Part shown: piece by piece, positions 7,870 through 16,445 of the stretch | Layout of the letters: each line of letters starts with the position of its first letter | Position numbering within the stretch: position 1 is the first letter of the stretch | Assembly: GCF_018736145.1 (NCBI RefSeq) | Contig: NZ_CP059997.1 | Location: forward strand, 10,043,501-10,107,500 | Direction: 5' to 3' | Length of the DNA stretch: 64,000 nt | From: Amycolatopsis sp. CA-230715 | Lineage (GTDB): Bacteria > Actinomycetota > Actinomycetes > Mycobacteriales > Pseudonocardiaceae | The notes under the pieces: model-generated | The model's database searches: none | What the model was told of the DNA's origin: nothing | What the model saw: the letters and a program-made list of their open reading frames with translations, nothing else | Program-made: the position numbers and the translations under genes

Positions 7870-8960
7870 CCCACCGTTCCGCCGATGACCTTGTGCGTGT
7901 GGAGTGGAATCCGCCCCTGCCCCGCGAACTTCCGGGTATCCGGGAAGACCTCGTCGAGTCGACCATGAATCCCTTGGTGCACCTGGGAACAGCGCGGATG
8001 CTGGCGGCCGGACGTGGCACGATCACCCTGCCCGAGATCGCCCCCGACACCGCCGCGACCATACTGCTGTCGGAGGAACGAACCCGCCTCGCTGGCGCGC
8101 GGCTGTACTCCCTCACCGATGAGATGACGCACGTCAGCATCGCCGCGGGGAAGAAGCTTCCCAGTTACGCCGTCCATCGCGACGATGTTCCCTCGACGTG
8201 CGGTCTGATGATGTTCGGGGAACCAATTGGCAACTACCGCATTGATTCACCCGATGGGAGCCCCCGGATCGTGTCCATCGTCGCGGCGTCATGGGGACCC
8301 ACTCAGCTCGTGCAAGAACCGGCTGAGCATCTGTGGGTCACGTTCTGGTCGCTCGTCCACCACGACGTCGGCATCCGCGCTTTCCAGAACAGCGGGCTGA
8401 GTCTCCGCGACGCGCGTAAGCTCCAGTACAGCCAGGGCGATTACTGTTGGGACAACGAGGTTCTTCTGACGTATGACCAAGCCGAGGTCCGCGTCGCCAC
8501 GGCTGACGGCGAGTCCACAGTCGTCGATCCCAGCCAGAGGAATCTCACCGCGAACACCACCATCGAGTGGATCCAGACTGTCCGTGCCGCGTGGCTGCTC
8601 ATGAAGCAGAAGACCCAGCGCCCCGTCGCCGACGTTGCTGACGAGCCCCTGTCGAAAACAGTGCGCAGACAGTTGCGACGCAAAGGATACAACGACGACC
8701 CAATCCGTGTTGTCACGCTGCATCACCACCGCCAGACGCGCACGACGCGGGAACGCCCGAGCGGCTACACCGTCACGGTGCGCTCTAAGGTCGAGGGACA
8801 TGTGCGCTGGCAGCCATACCGCAGCAGGGGCGTGATCGAACCGATTTGGATCGACGATCACGTGCGCGGGCCGAAAGACGCCCCGTGGTCACCACACCAA
8901 ACGACCGTGACCGTGGTCGACCGCCCGCCCGGTGGCAGGCCACCGGGCGGCGGGAAATAA
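7866..8960 (+). CDS. Hypothetical protein, last gene of a coupled chain
   Basis: 364 residues from the GTG at 7866. A frame extending upstream to 7434 overlaps two other genes and is rejected. The protein is soluble, mixed alpha/beta and has no recognised motif. A Trp- and His-rich central part (LWVTFWSLVHHDVG) and an Arg-rich end (residues 255-330) are notable. The last residues RPPGGRPPGGGK are encoded by a hairpin that may act as a terminator. Its position after the MobC-like gene suggests a role in plasmid or island DNA transactions, without direct evidence. Confidence 0.6.
   Translation: MTHRSADDLVRVEWNPPLPRELPGIREDLVESTMNPLVHLGTARMLAAGRGTITLPEIAPDTAATILLSEERTRLAGARLYSLTDEMTHVSIAAGKKLPSYAVHRDDVPSTCGLMMFGEPIGNYRIDSPDGSPRIVSIVAASWGPTQLVQEPAEHLWVTFWSLVHHDVGIRAFQNSGLSLRDARKLQYSQGDYCWDNEVLLTYDQAEVRVATADGESTVVDPSQRNLTANTTIEWIQTVRAAWLLMKQKTQRPVADVADEPLSKTVRRQLRRKGYNDDPIRVVTLHHHRQTRTTRERPSGYTVTVRSKVEGHVRWQPYRSRGVIEPIWIDDHVRGPKDAPWSPHQTTVTVVDRPPGGRPPGGGK
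8926..8949 (+). terminator. Hairpin at the end of the coupled four-gene chain
   Basis: CGCCCGGTGG (8926-8935) pairs perfectly with CCACCGGGCG (8940-8949) around four bases, overlapping the last codons of the operon and followed by GGGAAATAA. Confidence 0.45.
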
Positions 8961-8988
8961 CCGACGTTTCATTCCGAGGAGATTCATC

Positions 8989-9423
8989 GTGGCCGCGTAC
9001 ATCGCCAGAGACAACATCGATTTCGGCCCGTTTACCACGAATAGGCGGCACGCACGGGCAGCCATCGTTCTCGCCACGGTTTCTGTGGCTCTGCTCACCG
9101 GGTGCTCGACACCGGGGCCGTCGCCGCCTGGTGCGTTGTTGACTCCACCGCCTCCCGGACAATCCGGTCCGCGGATCGACGTCGCCGGTCAGGCTGTATG
9201 GCGCACTGAACGTCTGGGTTGTGCTGTGATGACAACGACGGCCGGGCAGCGACTGCGGCTGCTCGGGGACGCGACGATCATCCGGGAGCGCGCGGTCGCC
9301 ACCGGCGCCGCGGCGGCGGGATTCGCTCGCCTCACCGGATGTCTCGTTACCCCGCCGGAGATTGTCACGGTATGCGACGGGATACCGTTCGCCGTGGAGA
9401 GAATTCACGGAACGTCATCGTGA
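8989..9423 (+). CDS. Small lipoprotein
   Basis: 144 residues from a GTG with CGAGGAG 7 bases upstream. After about 23 polar residues comes a hydrophobic stretch (AAIVLATVSVALLTGC) ending in a lipobox cysteine. The N-region is longer than usual, so a start further in is possible. The mature part has a short Pro-rich linker and about 80 residues with three cysteines. No family is recognised. It follows the four-gene chain, but a hairpin lies between them. Confidence 0.6.
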   Translation: MAAYIARDNIDFGPFTTNRRHARAAIVLATVSVALLTGCSTPGPSPPGALLTPPPPGQSGPRIDVAGQAVWRTERLGCAVMTTTAGQRLRLLGDATIIRERAVATGAAAAGFARLTGCLVTPPEIVTVCDGIPFAVERIHGTSS

Positions 9424-9638
9424 CTAAATCTGGGTGACGTTCCGTGGAATCGGATTCGACGAATATGGCGCGGAACACCGTTGACATGACGTATCTTCAC
9501 TGTGCACACTGGAGATATTGGGACGCTCGATCGACCTTGTTATCGGCATGAACGGCTCGATCCGCTGATCGTGTGTCCACTTCGGAGCGCCTCATTCCAC
9601 GTGACCACCGGTCCTGAAGCGGTGTTCACGGCATGATG

Positions 9639-9806
9639 CTGGTGCGGCGGCGTGAGGTCACCCCCACCTCGGCACCCGCACCCCTCAGGGTGCCTGGGCC
9701 GCCGCACCAGCTCACTACTCGTCGGTGATCATTTTCCGGTCGTGGTGGTCACCGGCGCACCAGTGGGGGTGGCGCGGCAAGCCGGGCGGACCCGCGTCAC
9801 CCCCAC
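9639..9806 (+). promoter_or_regulatory. Structured 5' leader of the heme-protein/exporter operon
   Basis: Two strong hairpins precede the start at 9832. The first has a 13-bp perfect outer stem (9639-9651 with 9698-9710) enclosing a 7-bp inner stem (9671-9677 with 9688-9694). The second is a 15-bp stem with one mismatch (9763-9777 with 9792-9806), ending 25 bases before the start codon. This could be an attenuator, a riboswitch-like leader or a pair of terminators. A TTGACA at 9481-9486 may be the -35 box of its promoter. The remainder of 9424-9638 holds nothing recognisable. Confidence 0.5.
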
Positions 9807-9831
9807 GCCCCCAACGAGAACGGAAAGTGCG

Positions 9832-10578
9832 ATGAGCAGACACAGCGTCGAGGACATCCTGCCCGGCGACCCGGAACGTGACTACGTCAGGATCCTCAAG
9901 CTCAGCAAGCTACACGACCTCCGTGTTCCCGCAGAGGAGATGGTCGAGGACGAGGACGTCTTCGAAAGCACCCACTGGACAAACGAAATCCAGCTGGGCC
10001 AGGCCGCCAGAGCACTCGATCAGCTCGAACCCCGGTTTCGCGCCGCGGACACCGGCCGCTGCATGACGCTGGTACGCCGAGCGCGTCGGAACCTCACACG
10101 GGCCACAAGCACACTCGACCTCTTCGACGACATCTCACCGGCCAATTACCACCGTCTTCGGGAGAAATTGGGACGGGGAACAGGAAGCCACAGCCCAGGG
10201 CACCGTGCACTCGTCACCGCCGCGCATCGGCTCTGGTCCGCCTACGCCACTGGTTATCTCATCCCCGACGGCATCACGATCGAGCAGATCTACGACACCG
10301 CCTACACCCACGACATGCGGTACGTGCTCGCCGAGGAGCTCTGCAGCCTCAACCAGTCGTACAGGCTCTGGCTGCAGCGGCACATCCTCGTGCTCAAAAG
10401 GACGGTGGGCGAAGGCGCGGTGTCGCTGAAGGGCCGCACGACCGATCGATTGGACACACGCGCCTTCGACCGGGATTGGTTCCCTGCCATCACCGCGGTC
10501 CGCGGCGCGATGACGAACGCCTGGACGGAGACACACCGTCCAGATCTCCATCGCGGGGACACTCATGCACGGCCGTGA
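9832..10578 (+). CDS. Tryptophan 2,3-dioxygenase-like heme protein
   Basis: 248 residues, all-helical. The order of motifs follows tryptophan 2,3-dioxygenase and the wider histidine-ligated heme aromatic oxygenase superfamily: THWTNEIQLGQ at 47-57 (counterpart of the HQxxELWFKQ helix), GTGSHSPGHR at 116-125 (counterpart of SGFQSxQFR) and YRLWLQRHILVLKR at 177-190, where His184 should be the axial heme ligand. It ends FPAITAVRGAM, like the FPELWAVR of the family. The substrate-contact residues differ from true TDO, so it probably acts on another aromatic compound. It overlaps the exporter gene by 14 bp, suggesting that its product is exported. A long structured leader precedes it. Confidence 0.6.
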   Translation: MSRHSVEDILPGDPERDYVRILKLSKLHDLRVPAEEMVEDEDVFESTHWTNEIQLGQAARALDQLEPRFRAADTGRCMTLVRRARRNLTRATSTLDLFDDISPANYHRLREKLGRGTGSHSPGHRALVTAAHRLWSAYATGYLIPDGITIEQIYDTAYTHDMRYVLAEELCSLNQSYRLWLQRHILVLKRTVGEGAVSLKGRTTDRLDTRAFDRDWFPAITAVRGAMTNAWTETHRPDLHRGDTHARP

Positions 10579-11551
10579 CACCGCGCCGGGGACGTCGCCC
10601 CTGCCGCTGCTCGCGCTCGCCGTGCTCGCGACCGCGACGTCCGCGCCGCTGGCCGCGAGTGCCGCGGCCGCGCCGCTCGCGCTCGCCTTCTGGCGCAGCG
10701 GCCTGTCCGTGCTCGTCCTGCTCCCGTTCGCGATGCGCCGCAGCCGGGCCGCGCAGTGGACGCTCGACCCCGCGGCCGCTCGCGCGGCAGCGCTCGCCGG
10801 GCTCGCGTTGAGCGTCCACTACGTCGCCTGGATGACGGCCGCGCAACTGTCCACGGTCACGGCCGCGACCGCGCTGGTGTGCACGCAGCCGATCTGGCAA
10901 GCGGTGATCGCGGCCCGTGCCGGACACCGCATGCCTCAGCTCGCGTGGGCAGGGATCGGCATTGCCGTGGCCGGAGCCGTCGTGGCTGCCGGCTCCGATT
11001 TCCAGACCTCGGTACGAGCGTTGACCGGCGACCTCCTCGCCGTGCTCGCCGCGATCGCCGCGGCTGCGTATACCGCCTGCGGCGAGCGAGCCCGCCGGCG
11101 CCTGCCGACGAGCACATTCGGCGCGATCAGCAACAGCGCGTGCTGTGTGGTCGTGCTCGCCGGTTGTCTGCTGTTCGGCACTCCCCTGACCGGCTACACC
11201 GACGCGACCTGGCTGATCATCGTGGCTCTGGTCGTCGGCGCGCAGCTGGCGGGCCAGACAGTGTTCGCGCACTTGCTGCGCACGCTCGCCGCCACGGCGG
11301 TCAGTCTCGCGATCCTCACCGCGATGCCGATCGCCGCGGCGCTGGCCTGGCTTACCATGGAACAGGCACCCACTGTCCAAACAGGACTCGGTGCGGTGGT
11401 CTTGGTCATCGGCGTCGCCCTGTTCCTGTTGTCGTCCCTCATATCAGAATCCACCCTGCTTCGTCGCGCGCGACCAACCATTCCCCGGCGATCGTCCGAC
11501 AGGAACACAATCGTGGTGCACGACGTGCCCCCTGTGAACGACTCGCCTTAG
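10565..11551 (+). CDS. EamA/DMT-superfamily transporter
   Basis: 328 residues with about ten predicted membrane helices in two EamA repeats (roughly 15-150 and 160-300) and a hydrophilic tail. The family exports amino acids, their derivatives or other small metabolites. The start overlaps the end of the heme-protein gene, so the two are almost certainly co-translated and may form an oxidise-and-export pair. A perfect hairpin follows the stop by ten bases. The substrate cannot be read from the sequence. Confidence 0.8.
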   Translation: MHGRDTAPGTSPLPLLALAVLATATSAPLAASAAAAPLALAFWRSGLSVLVLLPFAMRRSRAAQWTLDPAAARAAALAGLALSVHYVAWMTAAQLSTVTAATALVCTQPIWQAVIAARAGHRMPQLAWAGIGIAVAGAVVAAGSDFQTSVRALTGDLLAVLAAIAAAAYTACGERARRRLPTSTFGAISNSACCVVVLAGCLLFGTPLTGYTDATWLIIVALVVGAQLAGQTVFAHLLRTLAATAVSLAILTAMPIAAALAWLTMEQAPTVQTGLGAVVLVIGVALFLLSSLISESTLLRRARPTIPRRSSDRNTIVVHDVPPVNDSP

Positions 11552-11560
11552 CAAAAGACT

Positions 11561-11586
11561 CGCGGCCCGCCAGCAGGCGGGCCGCG
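11561..11586 (+). terminator. Terminator after the exporter gene
   Basis: CGCGGCCCGCC (11561-11571) pairs perfectly with GGCGGGCCGCG (11576-11586) across a 4-base loop, ten bases past the stop codon. Confidence 0.75.
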
Positions 11587-11800
11587 AGGCGGCCTCGCGT
11601 GTCTCCGCCGTCCAGGGACGGCAGCGGAGATGCACGGCGGCCGCCGTATTGACGGCGGACACCACCGCAGGCGCCCGGGTGGAACGGAGCGACGCACGTG
11701 GTGTCCGCCGTCGCAGGAGCAGCCCGGCCTTGGCGGCGTGTAGCGGCAAACCCGCGGCAGCGACACGCGAACAGGAAGGAGAAACACCAGTACGCGTCGA

Positions 11801-12307
11801 GTGACGCGACTCAGCAGCGCGCAATGGAATCAGCTCACCACCAACGACGACGGGGTTCTCACGGGCAGGGTGGACCGTCGCTCACTGGCCGCGCTGGAGC
11901 GGCGTGGGCTGATCCGCGGCGAACTTCACGGCCGAGGACGTCGGCAGCGCGTGCGATGGGTCCTCACCGACTCAGGCGAGAAGTTGATCGCCAACCCGCC
12001 CAAGATCGTTGATCCCCATCCACGGCCCGATTGGAGGGCGTTCACCCATGTGCGAGTTGACCCGCGGCGATACGAGGTCGAGGATCACCACCTGCTCAGG
12101 TCCGCGACCCGGTGGCGGGTCATGTGTCCTGACCGAGGCGACGACCCGGTCGCCTTCGCCGAGTGCCTTGCTGAGGCGGTCGACGTCCTGGCGCACCACT
12201 GGAGGCGCGAAGAATGCGCGTCCGCGCGAGCGGCGGCCGACGCATTTCGCGCCGAGATGGCTGAAAGTCGGCGTGCGCGGGAGCGAATATGGCCGTATCC
12301 GGTTTAG
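11801..12307 (+). CDS. Winged-helix-like hypothetical protein
   Basis: 168 residues from a GTG at 11801. AAGGAG lies about 19 bases upstream, longer than usual, and no closer start exists in frame. Residues 5-65 (LSSAQWNQLTTN, RRSLAALERRGLIRGE, then RVRWVLTDSGEKLI) have the helix-turn-helix and wing pattern of MarR/PadR-like domains. The C-terminal 80 residues are charged and helical. It may be a DNA-binding regulator; the target is unknown. Confidence 0.6.
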   Translation: MTRLSSAQWNQLTTNDDGVLTGRVDRRSLAALERRGLIRGELHGRGRRQRVRWVLTDSGEKLIANPPKIVDPHPRPDWRAFTHVRVDPRRYEVEDHHLLRSATRWRVMCPDRGDDPVAFAECLAEAVDVLAHHWRREECASARAAADAFRAEMAESRRARERIWPYPV

Positions 12308-12384
12308 ACACCAGCGTCCCCTCTGATACCGCGCGAGCTGGTCACCACGCCTGCGAGAACGGATGCGGCGGTCGCAGGGACGAC

Positions 12385-12927
12385 CTACGGATTCACGGGC
12401 AACGGGATGGTGATGTCGAGCACCGTCTCCGCGACGTCCAGGAATCCAGACAGGTCGATTGTGATTGGACCATCCGCGCCCACGAAGGCTAATGCGTAGA
12501 CGCGGTGGTTTCCATCGTTCACCGCGATGCCACCGTGCATGTTGACATCGATCTGGACGACGTCGATGTCGCGATCCCACCCGTGCCGGATCAGCCACGC
12601 GATCCGTTCCGCGTGTGCGTCTGAGGTTGCTACAGCCTTAACGTTGTGGGCAGGGTTGTCCCGACGCAATCGCCCCTCCCGGAACGCGGCGTTAACCTGC
12701 TCAGGAGAAATGCTCCCGACTCCCCACGGATCGGCTCGCAACGGATCGACAAGCTCGACCAACGTTCGCACGTCGATCGTCACCAGCAGTCCTTCGGGGT
12801 TGAATACCGCCGATGGCGCCGCGGCGTCGACGATGTCGCAGCCCCCCGCCTGGCCACGGAACGCCTCTCGTCGCGTGCGCTGAACGTCGTTCACCACGAC
12901 GATGGTAGTCGCGATGGTCTCAGGCAC
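12385..12927 (-). CDS. ParB/sulfiredoxin-like domain protein (tentative)
   Basis: 180 residues. The C-terminal half contains DVNMHGGIAVNDGNHRVYAL, resembling the DGNHRxxA core of ParB-like/sulfiredoxin-fold domains, where a glycine loop and a histidine-arginine pair contact nucleotide or DNA. Earlier residues include a short DIVDAAAPSAVFNPEGLLV strand region. No ParA partner or helix-turn-helix follows, so it is not a classical partition protein. It is convergent with the winged-helix-like gene. Confidence 0.5.
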   Translation of the reverse strand: MPETIATTIVVVNDVQRTRREAFRGQAGGCDIVDAAAPSAVFNPEGLLVTIDVRTLVELVDPLRADPWGVGSISPEQVNAAFREGRLRRDNPAHNVKAVATSDAHAERIAWLIRHGWDRDIDVVQIDVNMHGGIAVNDGNHRVYALAFVGADGPITIDLSGFLDVAETVLDITIPLPVNP

Positions 12928-13106
12928 GCCGACGGTGCCTCATGCCGGACACCGCAGCCCGAACACAGGCGACCACGGCCGCCCCGCGATGGGAGACGCC
13001 GGTGTAGCGGGGTCGTCACACCCTGCCTCGGTTGTACGTGAATTGACACGACACGAAACGCCGAATCAGTTACGATGTGTCCGACAACATGGAGGGCAGG
13101 TGTCTC

Positions 13107-13628
13107 ATGGAATGGCGAAATTTGGCTCAGTGCCGCATCGAAGGCACTGACCCGGAATTGTTCTTCTCCGCGACCGAAATCGGTCCTGGCCTCCGTCAGA
13201 CGATGACGGCGAAGGCGGTATGTGGCCGGTGCCCAGTGCGTGCGGAGTGTCTGCGTGACGCACTCGACGCCCACGTGGAATACGGAGTTTTCGGTGGGCT
13301 GTCTGCATCGGAGCGACGGGATCTCGCTCGTAGCAGGCATTGGGCCCCGGTGATGTGGCACCGTCCAGTCGCCGGGGTCTTCATTTGTGCCGCCTACGTA
13401 TGGACGGACTCGCGTCCCGCGCGAACGCTCCAATGGCACCAAGGCGTGGATGCACGGGATGGGCAACGATGTCGACACCCTTGTCACCTGATGGTGTGTT
13501 CCTTCAGGAATACCGCGAAGTTCGCCGCCGCGTCGCCGACCAGGTCACCGCGGTACAGGGTCCCCTCCGTGTCACCGTCACGGTCGGCTTGGGTCATCGA
13601 GTCCAGGCAGTCGGTCACCCGGTTCTGA
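13107..13628 (+). CDS. WhiB-like (Wbl) iron-sulfur regulator with extended C-terminus
   Basis: From the ATG at 13107, with AGG 8 bases upstream, residues 1-80 are a Wbl domain: cysteines 9, 39, 42 and 48 in the C-x29-CxxC-x5-C pattern that holds a 4Fe-4S cluster, and the beta-turn GVFGG at 60-64. Wbl proteins bind the primary sigma factor and alter transcription. The family is usually 80-130 residues, but this frame stays open to 173 residues, and its last third runs antisense through the gene at 13484-13858. A lost stop or a 3' frameshift is likely. The basic tail expected after the turn is short (RRDLARSRH). Confidence 0.8.
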   Translation: MEWRNLAQCRIEGTDPELFFSATEIGPGLRQTMTAKAVCGRCPVRAECLRDALDAHVEYGVFGGLSASERRDLARSRHWAPVMWHRPVAGVFICAAYVWTDSRPARTLQWHQGVDARDGQRCRHPCHLMVCSFRNTAKFAAASPTRSPRYRVPSVSPSRSAWVIESRQSVTRF

Positions 13629-13858
13629 ATCCTGACGACCGTGTCGGCATCGGGGTCAGGGATGTCTGCCACGTCGGCGATCTCGTGTACCGCGGTGGCG
13701 GCGACCTGTGCCCACTGAACGACCTCGGCGCTTCGGCCGGTCTTGACCGCCAGCCGAAGGCGCTCCAGGGCTTGCTCCGTCGCGAACTCGGCCGTGAGCA
13801 GCGCCATTGTCCTGCTCATCGACTTGTCGGGAGCGCCTGGTCGGTCTTCTGTCGACAT
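13484..13858 (-). CDS. Hypothetical helical protein
   Basis: 124 residues, acidic and mostly helical (TMALLTAEFATEQALERLRL, then AQVAATAVHEIADVADIP), with coding-like composition. No family is recognised. Its 3' part lies antisense to the extended tail of the Wbl gene for 145 bp. No clear ribosome-binding site is seen before the ATG. Confidence 0.6.
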   Translation of the reverse strand: MSTEDRPGAPDKSMSRTMALLTAEFATEQALERLRLAVKTGRSAEVVQWAQVAATAVHEIADVADIPDPDADTVVRIQNRVTDCLDSMTQADRDGDTEGTLYRGDLVGDAAANFAVFLKEHTIR

Positions 13859-13964
13859 GAGCGCAGACTACCGGCTGACACTGACAACACCGAGGTGTAG
13901 CCCGGGTGCGCTGGTGGCCTGCATGCGGTCCTGTACCCACCACTGTCGTCATCAGACGGTGTGG

Positions 13965-14189
13965 TCAGTGCGGACGGGCCGTTGGTCGGCAGTCCGGGCA
14001 CCAACGCTCGCCGGGCCAGTCCAGTTTCGCCGGCACCTGATACTTCGGGCCTGGCATGACGATGCCGTCGACGTCGCTACAGGCGATCCGCTGGAAGAGC
14101 GCGTCGGGGTCGTGGCCGACCGGCTTGTGCCACACCACGTCGTGTGTCCCGTCGTGGGGACCGTGTACTCGTTCCGCCACAGCGAGCAT
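13965..14189 (-). CDS. Small hypothetical protein with CPDC motif
   Basis: 74 residues, with AAGGA 8 bases before the ATG. The end (WCPDCRPTARPH) holds a single CxxC pair. The start codon follows the stop of the upstream 77-residue ORF by one base, so the two are probably co-translated. Function unknown. Confidence 0.55.
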   Translation of the reverse strand: MLAVAERVHGPHDGTHDVVWHKPVGHDPDALFQRIACSDVDGIVMPGPKYQVPAKLDWPGERWCPDCRPTARPH

Positions 14190-14190
14190 G

Positions 14191-14424
14191 TCAGTCGTCC
14201 TTTCCGGCCGCTACCGCGTCCGTCCCTTGTTCGTAGTGTAGAGCTTCAATGGGTTGCTCGTCATACGGCTTGGCTAGCGCGACGTCGCTGCACCCTGAGC
14301 TGTCGTGCGAAGTCACGTCTCCGGCCACATCGTCGCCGGCGGCCGTGACGCGACGCGCCTGTGCGACGACGGCCGCAGCACGCTCCGAGGTCCTCGCGCA
14401 CCGCCAGGCACGATGCACCAGCAC
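14191..14424 (-). CDS. Small hypothetical protein
   Basis: 77 residues from a GTG. The N-terminus (VLVHRAWRCARTSERAAAVV) is a basic helix and the C-terminus is acidic and polar. No family is recognised. It is packed directly before the 13965-14189 gene. No clear ribosome-binding site. Confidence 0.45.
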   Translation of the reverse strand: MLVHRAWRCARTSERAAAVVAQARRVTAAGDDVAGDVTSHDSSGCSDVALAKPYDEQPIEALHYEQGTDAVAAGKDD

Positions 14425-14476
14425 ACGCGGACCGTCCGGCCCGCACGGTGAGGCGGGAGCTGCTCCGGCGGTGGCG

Positions 14477-14779
14477 CTACTTGTGTCGTTCGGGGTCGTA
14501 CTCCTCGATGCGCGTGTGTTCCAGGCGGCCTCGGAGGGTTAGTCCGAAGTCGTCGCGGCCCGCCGTCCCCGTCGGGTAGAACCATGTTCCTGTGGGAGCG
14601 TCGCTGAACCCCATGACCTGCAACGTGGCCTCTCCTTCTGGCGACACGGTGATCCGCCCGTCGTGGAGTTCGGATCCCGACACGTCCGAGGTGACATTGT
14701 CCCTTGCGGAGAGCTCATTTTCCCGGCTCGGACGAATTCGGGTTGATGCGTGTGTTCCGCCGGTATCCGCGGCTTGCAT
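14477..14779 (-). CDS. Hypothetical protein
   Basis: About 100 residues from the ATG at 14779. The frame is open further upstream but there it overlaps the divergent membrane protein gene. The second half is beta-rich (TVSPEGEATLQVMGFSD, TGTWFYPTGTAG, FGLTLRG) and coding-like. The true start is uncertain. It is probably the first gene of a three-gene minus-strand unit ending at 13965. Confidence 0.45.
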   Translation of the reverse strand: MQAADTGGTHASTRIRPSRENELSARDNVTSDVSGSELHDGRITVSPEGEATLQVMGFSDAPTGTWFYPTGTAGRDDFGLTLRGRLEHTRIEEYDPERHK

Positions 14780-14959
14780 GGGACGTGTGGGAGCGAGCGA
14801 TTCAGCGTGGACAGTCGTGAACCGGCGGGTTCGCGTTGCTGAATTCGCGGCCTTACCGGCTACACCGGGCTGTCGGCCGCATCGCCACACGAGCACGAGT
14901 CTGACCGAATCCGCGATCATCGCCGTCGGCGGAACCGCGTGCCATGGCACGATCAAACA

Positions 14960-16054
14960 ATGAACCAGACATCGGCCGCGGACGGTTTGTGGGCCTGGCT
15001 GCAGGCCAATGGGCCGGGACTGAGTCTTGTCCTGGCAACGTTGAGTCTGCTGGCGACCTTGACCATTCCCTGGATGCTTCACCGAGTGAATCGCCGTGCG
15101 GCCCGTGATAGCAAGATTCTGCAGGACAACATGTACGAGCTCACTCGAGCCGCCCGGCGAGACGGCGTGCTGCGAGGGCTTCCCTTGGCACGCAGCAGAC
15201 GCTACCTCGACACGCTGCGCGCCGATGGGCATGCGTGTGCGCGTTCCCACGAGCACGCCGAAATCGAATCGGCGTACTTCCGCAACACGCTCGCGCCGCT
15301 TCCGCGGTCCCAGCGCGATCTCGACAGTCGACTCTCGGACGACGACCGCCGCGAAATCCTCGATGACCTCCTGTCTGACCTGTCCACACGCCTGATCGAC
15401 CTCGATCGCGGCGAGTGCCACGATCTCGCCAACCTGGCCAGACTCGCTCACGAACTCCACGCGCGTCACCACCTGATCGCGACCGCGATCGCTGACGTTG
15501 CCGGACGCACCGACACGGTCCTCGCGGACGGCTCCATTCGCGACATGCTCGCCGAGGCTGGCGCGCCCGCGGCGCTGTCCCTCTGCTCAGCCCTGATCTC
15601 CGAAGTGCGGCGCAGGACGACGCTCGGTCCCAACTCCATCTCGGTGGTGACCGCGGTCGCGCTCGCGATCAAGGACTACGCCGCCAGTGTGAATGCCCAC
15701 GCATGGGATTCGGTGTCGCAGAGCATGATCATGCTGCTGCAGCGAAAGCGGCTTTCCTCCCTGGCAAGCGTGGATCAGAACGCGGTGGTCGCGTTCGACT
15801 TCTGTGTGGCCCACGTCGTTGACGCCTGCGGCATACTCGCGCCGCGCCACGACCCGCACCTGCTGATGCGGTTGGTCGAGGCGCTGATCGAGGAGCTTGC
15901 CCGGATGGACGCCCCCGTGATGCGTCATGCGGGGACTGCGGAGGACGTCTACGCCGCCGGCATCATCACTCTCGTCGAGAAGTGCGGACCAGATTCACCT
16001 CTCGCCGATTCTCTGCGCGCCCACGCCCAGCGGCACCGCTCGACCCCAGCGTGA
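14960..16054 (+). CDS. Membrane-anchored hypothetical protein
   Basis: 364 residues from the ATG at 14960 (MNQTSAADG). Residues 15-38 form one membrane helix (GPGLSLVLATLSLLATLTIPWML) followed by a basic segment, so the bulk of the protein should be cytoplasmic. The remaining 320 residues are helical, probably a solenoid, without a recognised family. It stands alone and is divergent from the 14779 gene. The following 390 bp (16055-16445) contain no supported gene. Confidence 0.65.
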   Translation: MNQTSAADGLWAWLQANGPGLSLVLATLSLLATLTIPWMLHRVNRRAARDSKILQDNMYELTRAARRDGVLRGLPLARSRRYLDTLRADGHACARSHEHAEIESAYFRNTLAPLPRSQRDLDSRLSDDDRREILDDLLSDLSTRLIDLDRGECHDLANLARLAHELHARHHLIATAIADVAGRTDTVLADGSIRDMLAEAGAPAALSLCSALISEVRRRTTLGPNSISVVTAVALAIKDYAASVNAHAWDSVSQSMIMLLQRKRLSSLASVDQNAVVAFDFCVAHVVDACGILAPRHDPHLLMRLVEALIEELARMDAPVMRHAGTAEDVYAAGIITLVEKCGPDSPLADSLRAHAQRHRSTPA

Positions 16055-16445
16055 CCACGAGCCCCGAACCGTGGCGATCGTGCCGGTCGGCGCGGTCAGC
16101 GTCGTTCCTGTGTGGGTTCCTCGCCCGTCCCATGGCCGCGCTGCGCCTGACCGGCTCGATGCACCGGAGGCCGCTGCTCTGACTCTGCCTCGCCGCCCTC
16201 CGAGTTCCCGGACGCGGGGAGCGTCGTTCGGCTGGCGTCGTCCGAACGTTCGTCTGCCGGGCGAGGCGACCGGTTCACCTCGTGGAACAACTAGGTTCGA
16301 GTGGGTCGGGCCCCACGGCGCCGCTTCGATCCTGGCTGGTTATGACCTGGTCAGGTGGTAACGGTCGCCGTGAGGCTCTTCCTGTGTATTCCCGGTTGGG
16401 AGGGGTGCCTCCCAAGCCTTCTGGCCCTCGATTTGTGGCCTTCCC

